Shown here one piece after another: positions 8,831-16,740 of a stretch of 64,000 bases of DNA. How positions within the stretch are numbered: the stretch's first letter is position 1; every line of letters starts with the position of its first letter. The notes under the pieces were generated by a model, which saw only the letters and a program-made list of their open reading frames with translations, was not told the origin of the DNA and did not search any database. This stretch comes from Sphingopyxis sp. H073 (GTDB lineage Bacteria; Pseudomonadota; Alphaproteobacteria; Sphingomonadales; Sphingomonadaceae), in NCBI RefSeq assembly GCF_001468395.1, contig NZ_LNSG01000004.1:310001-374000 (forward strand). The letters run 5' to 3'. Position numbers and translations under genes: made by a program.

Positions 8831-9144
8831 AGGCATTTCGAAAAATCGCGGATTCCTGCGCAACTTCACTCGCGATTCACGCTTCTCGAATGCGGCTATA
8901 GCGATCCCCGGCAAAAGCCGGGCGCCGAGACGCAAGGGCGGGGTGCGGGAGTATGGGCCCCGGCTTTCGCCCGGGATCGGCTTTCCGGAAACCCCCGGAA
9001 AACTGCGCAACTTCACTCGGAATCGCATGGGGCGCGCGGTTTCGCGCGCGAACGGCATCGGGAATGTTGCATGGCGCCGCATCGGTCGAAACGCTATGCC
9101 CGTCCGACAATGTAGGACAGCGATTTCTCTGCAGGATTTGCGCC
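8831..9144. repeat. gene-free stretch with a palindromic repeat flanked by 17-bp direct repeats
   Basis: This 314-bp gap holds no convincing gene. It contains an imperfect inverted repeat (8903-8978) made of GATCCCCGGCAAAAGCC on the left and GGCTTTCGCCCGGGATC on the right, a degraded relative of the perfect repeat at 16805-16895. A 17-base direct repeat, CTGCGCAACTTCACTCG, lies on both sides (8856-8872 and 9003-9019). The layout, inverted repeat inside direct repeats, resembles a small non-autonomous element or duplicated repeat unit. Confidence 0.6.
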
Positions 9145-9837
9145 ATGAAAACCATCGGCCTGATCGGCGGTCTGAGCTGGGAAAGCTCGGCCGAATATTA
9201 TCGCCTGCTCAATCGGGCCGTCCGCGACCGCCTCGGCGGGCTGCACGCCGCGAACATCGTCCTGCACTCGCTCGACTTCGCACCGATTGCCGCCCTGCAA
9301 GCGGAAGGCGACTGGCCGGCGCTCGACCGCGCGATGGTCGAAGCCGCCGCCGCTCTGGAACGCAGCGGCGCCGATTTGCTGCTGATCTGCTCGAATACGA
9401 TGCACCGCTGCGCGGGCGCGATCGAGGCCGCATCGGCCCTTCCGCTGATCCACATTGCCGACCCGGTGACTGCCGCAATCAAGGCGGCGGGGCTCAGTCG
9501 CGTCGGCCTGCTCGGCACCGCCTTCACGATGGAACAGGATTTCTACAGGGGGCGGATGGCGAAGGCCGGGCTCGACGTGATCGTCCCCGACGAAGCCGGC
9601 CGCGCGGCGGTCCACCGGATCATCTACGACGAGCTTGTGCAGGGCGTGATCCGAGAGGAATCGCGCGGCGCGTACCGGCAAGTCATCGCCGCGCTCGTCG
9701 ACCGCGGCGCCGAGGCGATCATCCTCGGCTGCACCGAAATCATGCTGCTGGTCGGACCGGAGGACAGCGCGGTGCCGCTGTTCGATACGCTCGCGCTCCA
9801 TGTCGAGGCGGCGGTGGAACGGGCGCTGGAAGCCTAG
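9145..9837 (+). CDS. aspartate/glutamate racemase family protein
   Basis: A 230-residue cofactor-independent racemase. The start MKTIGLIGGLSWESSAEYY is typical of the aspartate racemase branch. The two catalytic cysteines are Cys82 in ICSNTMH and Cys196 in LGCTEIM. Members interconvert L- and D-aspartate or glutamate, or act on related substrates such as hydantoins or maleate; the SNTMH block favours the aspartate racemase (YgeA/RacD) type. The gene converges with the LysR gene, their stop codons overlapping in the sequence CTAG. D-amino acid supply for peptidoglycan is a possible role, not shown by context. Confidence 0.9.
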   Translation: MKTIGLIGGLSWESSAEYYRLLNRAVRDRLGGLHAANIVLHSLDFAPIAALQAEGDWPALDRAMVEAAAALERSGADLLLICSNTMHRCAGAIEAASALPLIHIADPVTAAIKAAGLSRVGLLGTAFTMEQDFYRGRMAKAGLDVIVPDEAGRAAVHRIIYDELVQGVIREESRGAYRQVIAALVDRGAEAIILGCTEIMLLVGPEDSAVPLFDTLALHVEAAVERALEA

Positions 9838-10715
9838 GTTCGCCCCAGCTTCGTCAGTTCGGCCGCCAGAAAGTCCAGCACCAGCCGCACGCGCGGCACG
9901 TGGCGCAGGCGCTCGTGCGTCAGCAGCCACAGGCCGGTGGTGTCCTCGCGCTTGGGCGGGATGCAGCGGATAAGGTCGGGTTCGCGGTCGGCGAGGAAGG
10001 CGGGCAGGATGGTCAGCCCCATCCCCGAGCGCACCCCTGCGAGCAAGCCCGATGCGCTGTCATATTGCATCACGACCGACTCCTCGAGCCGGTATTGCTT
10101 GAGCCAGGCCTGATAGGGCTCCCAGACATAGCCGCCGCCGCCGATGAAGGGATGGGTCGCAAGCTGTTCGCGGCTGTGCGGAATACCGTGGAGGTCGGCA
10201 TAGTCGCGACTGCAATAGACGGTCCACGGATTGTCGGCGATGCGGCGCCCGACGAGCCCCGCCCCGCTCGGCTGCTTGCTGCTGCGGATCGCGATGTCGG
10301 CGGCGCCCGAGGCGAGGTCGCGCGGCTCGTCGGAAGTGTCGAGATGGATGTGGATGCCGGGGTGCGCGGCGCGGAGGTCGCGCAGGATCGGCGGAAGCAC
10401 GGTCACGGCGAAGATTTCCATCGTGGATACGCTGACCGTCCCGCCGGCATCGCGTGACTTCGCGCCGGCGGCTTCGCCGAAGCGGTCGGCGGCGTCGCGC
10501 ACCGCGATCGCGCTCGCGAGCATCGCCTCGCCCACCGGGGTCAGCGCATAGCCCGCCTGCCGCCGCTCGAAGAGGTTGAGGCCGGTTGCCTCCTCCAGCG
10601 CCGCGATGCGCCGCGCGACGGTGGTCTGGCTGACGCGCAGCGCCTGCGCGGCGGACAAGGTGCTGCCGGTCTCCGCCACGGCCAGAAAGGCCTTAAGGTC
10701 ATTCCAATCGTACAT
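9834..10715 (-). CDS. LysR family transcriptional regulator
   Basis: A 293-residue LysR-type regulator. The N-terminal winged helix-turn-helix is clear: FLAVAETGSTLSAAQALRVSQTTVARRIAALEEATG, followed by LFERRQAGYALTPVGEAML. The rest is the periplasmic-binding-protein-like effector domain, with VSTMEIFAVTVLPPILRDL at its start. It is convergent with the racemase gene and divergent from the UrcA gene 150 bp away. A perfect 20-bp palindrome 33 bp upstream of its start is a likely binding site, so autoregulation is expected. The effector is unknown; aromatic or acidic ligands are common in the family. Confidence 0.93.
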   Translation of the reverse strand: MYDWNDLKAFLAVAETGSTLSAAQALRVSQTTVARRIAALEEATGLNLFERRQAGYALTPVGEAMLASAIAVRDAADRFGEAAGAKSRDAGGTVSVSTMEIFAVTVLPPILRDLRAAHPGIHIHLDTSDEPRDLASGAADIAIRSSKQPSGAGLVGRRIADNPWTVYCSRDYADLHGIPHSREQLATHPFIGGGGYVWEPYQAWLKQYRLEESVVMQYDSASGLLAGVRSGMGLTILPAFLADREPDLIRCIPPKREDTTGLWLLTHERLRHVPRVRLVLDFLAAELTKLGRT

Positions 10716-10747
10716 GATGCCTTGTGCGTCATAATCGCGCCCGCCTC

Positions 10748-10767
10748 ATTCTGCAATTTTGCAGAAT
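10748..10767. promoter_or_regulatory. palindromic operator upstream of the LysR gene
   Basis: A perfect inverted repeat ATTCTGCAA-TT-TTGCAGAAT lies 33 bp before the LysR start codon, inside the divergent LysR/UrcA gap. LysR proteins usually bind dyads containing T-N11-A, which this site satisfies. It is the only perfect dyad of this length in the gap, so I infer it is the autoregulatory site and possibly controls the UrcA gene too. Confidence 0.55.
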
Positions 10768-10865
10768 GGTCGCGCAACATCGTTGCTCCAATTGCACGCG
10801 GCGATGGATTATCTGGTTCTCCACCGGCTTCCTCCCCTCCTTCAGCCGGCCGATGGAGATAGAAG

Positions 10866-11189
10866 ATGACAAAGACTCTGATCCTCGCCGCGTTGGCCGC
10901 AACCTCGCTGGTCCAGCCCGCTTTCGCCGAACCCGTAACCCAGACAGTGGTCGTCCAGCACAGCGACCTCGACCTCAACACCGCTGCCGGTGCGAAGACG
11001 CTGCAGCACCGTGTGTGGCGCGCCGTCGTCGCCGTGTGCGGCACGGCGTCGGACGCCGACGTGGTCGGCAAGAACGACATCCGCCAGTGCCGCCGCGACA
11101 CGATGCAGGTCGCCTCGGCCAAGGCCGACCTCGCGATCGCCGGCGCTTCGCAGGGCGAACCACTGCGCGTCGCTTCGATCCGCAACTGA
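10866..11189 (+). CDS. UrcA family protein
   Basis: A 107-residue exported protein: signal peptide MTKTLILAALAATSLVQPAFA, then VVVQHSDLDLNTAAGAKTLQHRV and VCGTASDADVVGKNDIRQCRRD. The pattern of a V-x-Y/H-x-D-LDL strand, an A-x-LxxR helix and two cysteines (VCG and QCR) is that of the UrcA family, small periplasmic proteins of sphingomonads and caulobacters with unknown role. A good ribosome site (GGAGATAGAAG) precedes the ATG. It is divergent from the LysR gene and followed by a GC-rich inverted stretch before the HxlR gene on the other strand. Confidence 0.85.
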   Translation: MTKTLILAALAATSLVQPAFAEPVTQTVVVQHSDLDLNTAAGAKTLQHRVWRAVVAVCGTASDADVVGKNDIRQCRRDTMQVASAKADLAIAGASQGEPLRVASIRN

Positions 11190-11271
11190 ATTCAGACCCT
11201 ATCGGCAGGCACTCCGCCGACACCTTTCGGGGCGGCGATCCCATCCGGATCGCGGCCCCGATTTTCGTTCG

Positions 11272-11664
11272 TCAGCCGCGGTCGTCGAACGCCTTGCGCG
11301 CCGCCTCGACGCGGTCGAGATTATCGCCCGCCCAGTGCCAGACGCCGCAAAAGGCCTCGCCAAGGCTGTGCCCGAGATCGGTCAGGCGATATTCGACCTT
11401 CGGCGGGATCACCGGATGAACGGTCCGTTCGACCAGACCGTCGCGTTCCATTGCGCGGAGCGTCTGCGTCAGCATCTTCTGGCTGATCCCCGGAACCAGC
11501 CGCGCGAGTTCGGTGAAGCGCAGCACCCCATTGTCCTCCAGCTCCTCGAGAACGAGCAGGGTCCATTTGTCGGCGACTCGGCCGATCAGTTCGTTGACGA
11601 GCATTTCGACGCGCGGATCGACCGGCGCGTTCGGATCGTGGACGATTTTTTCCTGGGTAGGCAT
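11272..11664 (-). CDS. HxlR family transcriptional regulator
   Basis: A 130-residue winged-helix regulator. It has the HxlR core: VADKWTLLVLEELEDNGVLRF, then LARLVPGISQKMLTQTLRAM, then VERTVHPVIPPKVEYRLTDLG. The start at 11664 (MPTQEKIVHDPNAP) is chosen because it is the first Met before the conserved region and faces the SDR gene. It is divergent from that SDR gene with 114 bp between, an arrangement in which HxlR regulators (YodB, QorR types) repress an oxidoreductase and respond to quinones or other electrophiles, often by cysteine chemistry. No Cys is present in the N-terminal 40 residues, so the trigger here is uncertain. Confidence 0.92.
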   Translation of the reverse strand: MPTQEKIVHDPNAPVDPRVEMLVNELIGRVADKWTLLVLEELEDNGVLRFTELARLVPGISQKMLTQTLRAMERDGLVERTVHPVIPPKVEYRLTDLGHSLGEAFCGVWHWAGDNLDRVEAARKAFDDRG

Positions 11665-11699
11665 GGCAGAAAATCCAAATCTCTCTTCTCGGTAACTAT

Positions 11700-11726
11700 G
11701 GCACTTTCGGGTGCCTTCTTTCTTTT
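11700..11726. promoter_or_regulatory. dyad in the HxlR/SDR divergent promoter
   Basis: The inverted repeat GGCAC-TTTCGG-GTGCC (11700-11715) is followed by a T-rich run up to 11726. In isolation it looks like a terminator, but it lies between two divergently transcribed genes, 36 bp from the HxlR start and 53 bp from the SDR start. I interpret it as an operator for the HxlR protein controlling both genes. Confidence 0.45.
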
Positions 11727-11778
11727 GGAGAGTGTAGAGATATCTGGGCCTTCTCACCACCCCCTCAGGAGAGAAACC

Positions 11779-12522
11779 ATGAAGACCAGCGGCAACACCA
11801 TTCTCGTCAGCGGCGGCGGCTCGGGCATCGGACTCGCGCTCGCGCAGCGCTGGCACGATGCGGGCAACACCGTGATCATAACCGGGCGCAACGCGGCGAA
11901 GCTCGAAAGCGCCGTCGCGGGACGCGCGAACATGCACGCGGCGCAGCTCGACGTCACCGACCCCGGTGCGATTCTGGCCTTCGCGGCCGACATCGTGGCG
12001 AAATTCCCGGCACTCAACGTCCTCGTCAACAATGCCGGCATCATGGGCTATGAGGATGCGACCGCGGCGCGCGACCTTTCGGCCGCCGAGGATACCGTCG
12101 TCACCAACCTGCTCGGCCCGATCCGGTTGATCGATGCGCTCGTCGGCCATCTGGCGGAGCAGGCGGACAGTGCGATCGTCAACGTCACCTCGGGTCTCGC
12201 CTTCGTTCCCTTCCCCAAGGCGCCGACCTATTCGGCGACCAAGGCGGCGCTGCACAGCTATACCCAGGCGCTACGCGTCCAGCTGGAAGGCAAGGTCGAA
12301 CTGATCGAGCTGGCGCCGCCCGCGGTGCGCACCGACCTGACCCCCGGCCAGTCGACGCGCGAAGGCTATATGCCGCTCGACGACTTCGCCGACGAGGTGA
12401 TGGCGCTGTTTGCCAAGAGCCCGACCCCGGAAGAAATCCTGGTGCAGAATGTGTTGCCGCTGCGCAACGCCGAGGCGAATGGCAGTGTGCCGCAGGTGCT
12501 GGCGATGCTGAAGTCGCTGTAG
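11779..12522 (+). CDS. SDR family oxidoreductase, DltE-type
   Basis: A 247-residue short-chain dehydrogenase/reductase. It carries the NAD(P)-binding turn SGGGSGIG (residues 11-18), the NNAG strand at 84-87 ([10 protein letters not shown]), catalytic Ser138 in NVTSGLAF, and the Y-x3-K pair Tyr151/Lys155 in [11 protein letters not shown]. The [18 protein letters not shown] segment matches the DltE-like branch. The substrate is unknown. The ATG at 11779 is preceded by CAGGAGAG, a good ribosome site. Divergent pairing with an HxlR regulator suggests induction by reactive electrophiles, an inference from context only. Confidence 0.92.
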   Translation: MKTSGNTILVSGGGSGIGLALAQRWHDAGNTVIITGRNAAKLESAVAGRANMHAAQLDVTDPGAILAFAADIVAKFPALNVLVNNAGIMGYEDATAARDLSAAEDTVVTNLLGPIRLIDALVGHLAEQADSAIVNVTSGLAFVPFPKAPTYSATKAALHSYTQALRVQLEGKVELIELAPPAVRTDLTPGQSTREGYMPLDDFADEVMALFAKSPTPEEILVQNVLPLRNAEANGSVPQVLAMLKSL

Positions 12523-12529
12523 TGTGGCT

Positions 12530-12643
12530 CCCCTCCCGCTTGCGGGAGGGGTCGGGGGTGGGCAGCAACGTCTGACGGCCCACCCCGCTGCGACTAGCGA
12601 GCAAGCTCGCAAGCCTCGCTGCCCCTCCCGCTTGCGGGAGGGG
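12530..12643. repeat. paired hairpin repeat, CCCCTCCCGC type
   Basis: Two identical 22-base palindromes (12530-12551 and 12622-12643, arms CCCCTCCCGCT and its complement) enclose 70 bp that contain further inverted pieces (GGGGTGGGC ... GCCCACCCC, and GCGAGC-AAGCTCGC). The unit starts 8 bp after the SDR stop codon and reaches to 55 bp before rlmN. It is one of several dispersed palindromic repeats in the window and could also act as a terminator for the SDR gene. Confidence 0.75.
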
Positions 12644-12697
12644 ACGAATCGCGCACAATTGCGCTCTTGGGCCTTCCCCACTATATGGCCGCGTATC

Positions 12698-13936
12698 ATG
12701 CAGATTCCCGGCCATATCGACCCCGTCACGACGGGCACCGTTCCCTTGCGCGGCGGCAACCGTATCGACCTTGTCGGGCTGACCCGCGACGCGATCCGCG
12801 CCGAACTGGTCGAGGCCGGATTGGACGCGAAGGCCGCGAAGCTGCGCGCCAAGCAGATCTGGCACTGGATCTATCACCGCGGCGTCACCGATTTCGAGGC
12901 GATGACCGACATCGCGAAATCCATGCGCCCCTGGCTGACCGACCGTTATATCATCGGCCGGCCCACCGTGCGCGAGGCGCAGGTGTCGAACGACGGGACG
13001 CGCAAATGGCTGCTCGCCGCCGCCGACGGGCAGGAATATGAAATGGTGTTCATTCCCGATGCCGATCGCGGGACGCTCTGCGTGTCGAGCCAGGTGGGAT
13101 GCACATTGAACTGCCGCTTCTGCCACACGGGGACGATGCGCCTTGTCCGCAACCTCGCCGCGGGCGAGATCGTGGGGCAGGTGCTGCTGGCGCGCGACGC
13201 GCTCGGCGAATGGCCGAAGGGGACGATGGCGTCGGCGCCCGAGACCGACGACGAGGATGACGACGCCGGCCATTACACGGCCGACGGGCGCATGCTCACC
13301 AACATCGTGATGATGGGCATGGGCGAACCGCTCTATAATTTCGACGAGGTCAAGGGCGCACTCAAGATCGTGATGGACGGCGACGGGCTGGCCCTGTCGA
13401 AGCGGCGCATCACCTTGTCGACGAGCGGCGTGGTGCCGATGATGGCGCGCGCGGGCGAAGAGATCGGGGTCAATCTGGCGGTCTCGCTCCACGCGGTGAA
13501 CAAGGAAATCCGCGACGAGATCGTGCCGCTCAACCGCAAATATGGCATCGAGGAGTTGCTGCAGGCCTGCGCCGACTATCCGGGGGCGAACAATGCACGG
13601 CGCATCACCTTCGAATATGTGATGCTGAAGGACAAGAACGACAGCGACGAGGATGCGCGCGAGCTCGTCCGGCTGATCAAGCAGTACAAGCTGCCGGCGA
13701 AGGTGAACCTGATCCCCTTCAACCCCTGGCCCGGCGCGCCCTACGAATGTTCGACGCCCGAACGGGTGCGCAAATTCAGCAACCTCATCTTCGAGGCGGG
13801 CATCTCGGCACCGATCCGCACCCCGCGCGGGCGCGACATCATGGCGGCGTGCGGGCAGCTGAAGAGCGCCGCGACCAAGCCGACGCGCGCCGAACTCGAC
13901 CGGATTGCCGAGGAAAAGCAGGCGGCGCTCGGCTAA
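12698..13936 (+). CDS. rlmN: 23S rRNA (adenine(2503)-C(2))-methyltransferase
   Basis: A 412-residue radical SAM enzyme that methylates C2 of A2503 in 23S rRNA (and A37 of some tRNAs). The CxxxCxxC cluster is Cys135, Cys139 and Cys142 in [14 protein letters not shown]; the catalytic resolving cysteine is Cys385 in MAACGQL. The start at 12698 ([10 protein letters not shown]) is preceded by repeat DNA and is the first Met before homology. There is an acidic insertion ([17 protein letters not shown], about residues 183-199) between the iron-sulfur loop and the [11 protein letters not shown] strand. The stop overlaps that of the convergent caspase gene. Confidence 0.96.
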   Translation: MQIPGHIDPVTTGTVPLRGGNRIDLVGLTRDAIRAELVEAGLDAKAAKLRAKQIWHWIYHRGVTDFEAMTDIAKSMRPWLTDRYIIGRPTVREAQVSNDGTRKWLLAAADGQEYEMVFIPDADRGTLCVSSQVGCTLNCRFCHTGTMRLVRNLAAGEIVGQVLLARDALGEWPKGTMASAPETDDEDDDAGHYTADGRMLTNIVMMGMGEPLYNFDEVKGALKIVMDGDGLALSKRRITLSTSGVVPMMARAGEEIGVNLAVSLHAVNKEIRDEIVPLNRKYGIEELLQACADYPGANNARRITFEYVMLKDKNDSDEDARELVRLIKQYKLPAKVNLIPFNPWPGAPYECSTPERVRKFSNLIFEAGISAPIRTPRGRDIMAACGQLKSAATKPTRAELDRIAEEKQAALG

Positions 13937-15633
13937 GGCGTCGTCACGCCCATCGCGGTGTTGAGGCGGTCGCGTTCGCCGCAAGCGGTCGAATAGCCCT
14001 TGGTGCAGCCGAGATTGTAATAGTCGCGCGCCGAATAGAGATTGATCGTCGCGCCGACGCCATTTTCGTAATTATAGCCGAGATAGCCGCAGCCGCGCGC
14101 ATTGTCCTGTTTGCACGCCGCGTCGGCAAGCAGGTAGGAGCGGTCGGGCTTGTCGGGCCTGATGCGGAAGCTGGCGTAGGCGCAGGCCTCGGCATGGCCG
14201 CGATAGCAAGCCTTTTCGTAAAGGCTGGTCGCGACCGCGAAGTCCTGCGTCTCGCCCTCGCCATTCTCGAACGCCTTGCCGAGTTCGAAGCAGGATGCGG
14301 CCGCCGAGTAGGTGAAATCCTTGTTACAGGCGGCGACCAGCATGGGATAGGTCGTGCTGGCGGCAACATAGTTCGCAAATTCCTCTCCGCCCGTGCCGAA
14401 GACCGGAGGCGGCGTCGCGGTGTCCGTGCCGCCCGAAGACGAACTGGTGCTGCTGGTACTCGTGCCGGTGATGTCGGTGCCATCGGTCCCCTCGCCGTCC
14501 TTGTCGGGACGCAGGATCATGACGAGCAGCGCGATCACCATCGCCGCGAACACGCCGATGAAAATCTTCGTCGCGGTGTCGAAGGTCGGGCCGGGATCGG
14601 GCTTCGGGTCCGGGATGGGGTCGGGCTTGGGGGTCGGATCGGGCTTCGGCAGGTCGCCGAAGAGGGACATTTTTCTCCTGTCCTGCTCGGCGAGTGCCGT
14701 CAGTTCGACCTGCGCGCGGCGTTTGACGCGATCATCGGGGTCCTCGCCAAGCGACTGGAGCGCCGCGAGCGCCGGACCGCGCTGCCGGTCACCGTTTCGC
14801 ACGATCTCGGCGAGCGGGATGCAGGCCGCGGCGCGCGTCTCCCAGTTGCGGCTGGCGACGCGCTTGAGCATCGCGGGCGCAAGCGGGACTGCCCGCGGGA
14901 CCGGGTTGCGCGCGATGACCATGTCGCCGTCGATCGCGTTGAGGCGCTTGGGCTCCTGCCCCGGCCCTTCGCGGTGGAGCGCGGTGCGGACATAGTCGAA
15001 CAGTTCGTCGAGCGTGATGTTGCCGGTGCCGTTGACGTCGGCCGCCCCCGTCTCGATCCCCTCGATCAGATGGCGCGTGAAGCGCGACTGCATCCGCCCC
15101 TCGGCGGCGGCCTCGCTCGCGAGCTGGGTGCTCGACGCCGCAGTGATGATCGCGGTGCCGCGCCCGCCATTCTCGCCGAAATCCTCAGCGGTAATCGCCG
15201 CCGATCCCGATTTGAAGACATGCCCCTTGGCAAAGGCGCCGCTGTAGCAGGTGTCGATCAGCAGCACCTTCTGCTTCGCGCGGCTGCGCGCCGCCTGCTT
15301 CGACACGAAATGCGCGCCGATCGCGGTCGATGAAAGCAGGTCGCGATCGGTATCCTGTGCGAGGAAATAGAGGTCGCCGTCGGCGTCCTTGTCGCCATGC
15401 CCCGAGACGAAGAGCAGCAGCGTGTCGTCGGGGCCCGCCGACTGGAAATAGCGCTCGATGGCGACGCGCTGCGCCATCAGCCCGGCATCGGACAGCATCG
15501 TGACGTCATAGGGTCCGACATCGTCGCGGATCAGCAGCAGGCGTAGCCGCTCGGCATCGGGAACGGGCGATTTCAGGGCGGTGATCCGGCTGTCGGCATA
15601 GGTGCCGGTCGCAAGGATCAGCGCGCGCTTCAC
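13933..15633 (-). CDS. membrane-anchored caspase-like protease with Sel1-like C-terminal domain
   Basis: A 566-residue protein of the C14 (caspase/metacaspase) clan. Residues 1-240 form the peptidase: [10 protein letters not shown] start, His79 in FVSGHGD and Cys129 in [11 protein letters not shown] make the dyad, and [12 protein letters not shown] (199-210) is a near-ideal EF-hand-type loop. Residues ~250-315 are helical and resemble HEAT-like repeats. A Pro-Asp linker (329-348), a single membrane helix (~356-375) and a Ser/Thr/Gly stretch follow. The C-terminal 150 residues are Sel1-like helices with C-x7-C pairs (476/484, 507/515, 543/551) plus Cys436 and Cys448, as in disulfide-bonded extracytoplasmic Sel1 proteins. 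The start is GTG, 9 bp after the EACC1-like gene, with no ribosome site, suggesting translational coupling. Substrate and trigger are unknown. Confidence 0.88.
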   Translation of the reverse strand: MKRALILATGTYADSRITALKSPVPDAERLRLLLIRDDVGPYDVTMLSDAGLMAQRVAIERYFQSAGPDDTLLLFVSGHGDKDADGDLYFLAQDTDRDLLSSTAIGAHFVSKQAARSRAKQKVLLIDTCYSGAFAKGHVFKSGSAAITAEDFGENGGRGTAIITAASSTQLASEAAAEGRMQSRFTRHLIEGIETGAADVNGTGNITLDELFDYVRTALHREGPGQEPKRLNAIDGDMVIARNPVPRAVPLAPAMLKRVASRNWETRAAACIPLAEIVRNGDRQRGPALAALQSLGEDPDDRVKRRAQVELTALAEQDRRKMSLFGDLPKPDPTPKPDPIPDPKPDPGPTFDTATKIFIGVFAAMVIALLVMILRPDKDGEGTDGTDITGTSTSSTSSSSGGTDTATPPPVFGTGGEEFANYVAASTTYPMLVAACNKDFTYSAAASCFELGKAFENGEGETQDFAVATSLYEKACYRGHAEACAYASFRIRPDKPDRSYLLADAACKQDNARGCGYLGYNYENGVGATINLYSARDYYNLGCTKGYSTACGERDRLNTAMGVTTP

Positions 15634-15642
15634 GGGGCGCGC

Positions 15643-16029
15643 CTATTTCGCTCGCGGCATGAAGTTGTTGAGCTTTTCGAGCACGTCCGCCGGCGCTTCG
15701 CCCGCGACGCTGACCTCGAAATATTTGCCCTCGGCATTCTTGCCCTTCAGCGTCAGCGTGGTTTCGGCGTCCTGCCGGTCGAGCCAGCGTTCGATCGCCG
15801 GGACCGCCCAGGACGACGCGAGCGCGCCGAGGCTGATCGCAACCTCGGCGGTCATCGCCCACTCGCCGGCCTTCGACCCCGGCGGCGCTTCGGCCGTGCC
15901 GAGACTCGCAGCGCCGGGCTCATGCTCGTTGAGTTCGGCGATCAGCGAGCGCGCAAGACGATCGCGCCCCTCTTCATCGAGGCCGCGACGATCATCGACA
16001 AGGATGTAAAGCAGATCCCTTTCCGCCAT
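15643..16029 (-). CDS. EACC1-like small protein (effector-associated constant component)
   Basis: A 128-residue protein, first gene of the pair with the caspase. The start at 16029 is chosen for its GGGGGAAGG ribosome site; a Met 16 codons earlier lacks one. Layout: an N-terminal alpha/beta piece (DLLYILVDD..., Arg/Glu-rich helix, residues 1-50), a hydrophobic helix (about 59-79, MTAEVAISLGALASSWAVPAI), RWLDRQ, then beta-strands TLTLKG and YFEVSVAGEAPADVLEKL. This order (alpha/beta head, GALASS-type helix, RWL, two strands with xVxG) is that of EACC1, a small partner encoded next to caspase, trypsin or TIR effectors in bacterial conflict systems. The match is by pattern, so a family search is needed to confirm. 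Confidence 0.65.
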   Translation of the reverse strand: MAERDLLYILVDDRRGLDEEGRDRLARSLIAELNEHEPGAASLGTAEAPPGSKAGEWAMTAEVAISLGALASSWAVPAIERWLDRQDAETTLTLKGKNAEGKYFEVSVAGEAPADVLEKLNNFMPRAK

Positions 16030-16116
16030 CGCCTTCCCCCGCGGGACCGACCCGCTCGGGTACCGATTAACTGCCACTTCGCACGGCGAGTCAAGACTCG
16101 GCCCATCATGCGAACG

Positions 16117-16136
16117 TGTGTTGCAAAATCAACACA
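16117..16136. promoter_or_regulatory. dyad in the divergent promoter between the EACC1-like gene and the OmpA-like barrel gene
   Basis: A perfect 7-bp inverted repeat, TGTGTTG-CAAAAT-CAACACA, lies in the 226-bp gap between the divergent EACC1-like and outer-membrane barrel genes. The surrounding stretch (16117-16170) is markedly AT-richer than the rest of the window and is the likely promoter region for one or both genes. No regulator gene is adjacent. Confidence 0.4.
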
Positions 16137-16255
16137 GGTAAGAAAATTGTCATAATCTGAACGATACGTTCATTGCAGCGACAGGCGCGAGGGCCATTTA
16201 GGGCCCGGGCCGCGACCCAAAGGGCGTGGTCCTGATTAGCGTAAAGGAAAAGAAA

Positions 16256-16714
16256 ATGAAGAAGTTCGCAGTTGCTGCCGCTCTCCTCTCGGCCGTCGTT
16301 GCCACCCCCGCTCTCGCTGCCGACGGCGGCGAAGCCCGCGTCGAAGTACGCGGCGGGTACATCAGCGGCAACGGCCTCGACGACGCCACCATCGGTGCCG
16401 CCGCCGGCTACGACCTCGACCTTGGCGACAAGGCTTTCCTCGGTGCCGAAGTCGCGGGCGACAAGGTCCTGAAGGACGGTTTCGACGTGCAGTTCTCGGC
16501 CGGCGGCCGTCTCGGCGCGAAGGTTGGCGCCGCTGGCAAGGCTTATGTCACCGGCGGTTACACCTTCAGCGACATCGACGACCCCTATGTCGGCGCGGGC
16601 TACCAGCACAAGCTGGGCCAGAACCTGTACGCCAAGGCCGAATATCGCCACCAGTTCATCGGCAACTTCGGCGACTTCGACAGCGTTGCGGTGGGCCTCG
16701 GCCTCGCGTTCTGA
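16256..16714 (+). CDS. small outer-membrane beta-barrel protein (opacity/OmpA-like)
   Basis: A 152-residue exported protein. The ATG at 16256 is used because AAAGGA lies just upstream and a clean signal peptide follows (MKKFAVAAALLSAVVATPALA, cleaved before ADGG). The mature part is alternating polar/hydrophobic strands (VEVRGGYISG, AAAGYDLDLG, AFLGAEVAG, YVTGGYTFSD, YVGAGYQHKLG, LYAKAEYRHQ) ending in VAVGLGLAF, with the terminal Phe needed for barrel assembly. Eight strands are plausible. This is the opacity-porin / OmpA-like barrel class, usually abundant surface proteins of unknown specificity. A rho-independent terminator follows at 16741. Confidence 0.88.
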   Translation: MKKFAVAAALLSAVVATPALAADGGEARVEVRGGYISGNGLDDATIGAAAGYDLDLGDKAFLGAEVAGDKVLKDGFDVQFSAGGRLGAKVGAAGKAYVTGGYTFSDIDDPYVGAGYQHKLGQNLYAKAEYRHQFIGNFGDFDSVAVGLGLAF

Positions 16715-16740
16715 TCCTTCGGAACAGCGATATCGCAAGG

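Noticed and set aside
11700..11726. Hairpin plus T run as a terminator
   Set aside because: It stands between two divergent genes where no transcript ends; an operator is more likely.
12530..12643. Two identical hairpins as a possible CRISPR start
   Set aside because: Only two copies, palindromic throughout, no further repeat-spacer units and no cas gene in the window.
12185..13984. Long minus-strand frame over the SDR gene and rlmN
   Set aside because: rlmN has its Fe-S cluster and catalytic cysteine on the plus strand, and the antisense frame crosses repeat DNA.
13747..15333. 528-codon plus-strand frame over the caspase gene
   Set aside because: The minus-strand protein has a complete caspase dyad and a membrane helix; the opposite frame is an Arg-rich shadow.
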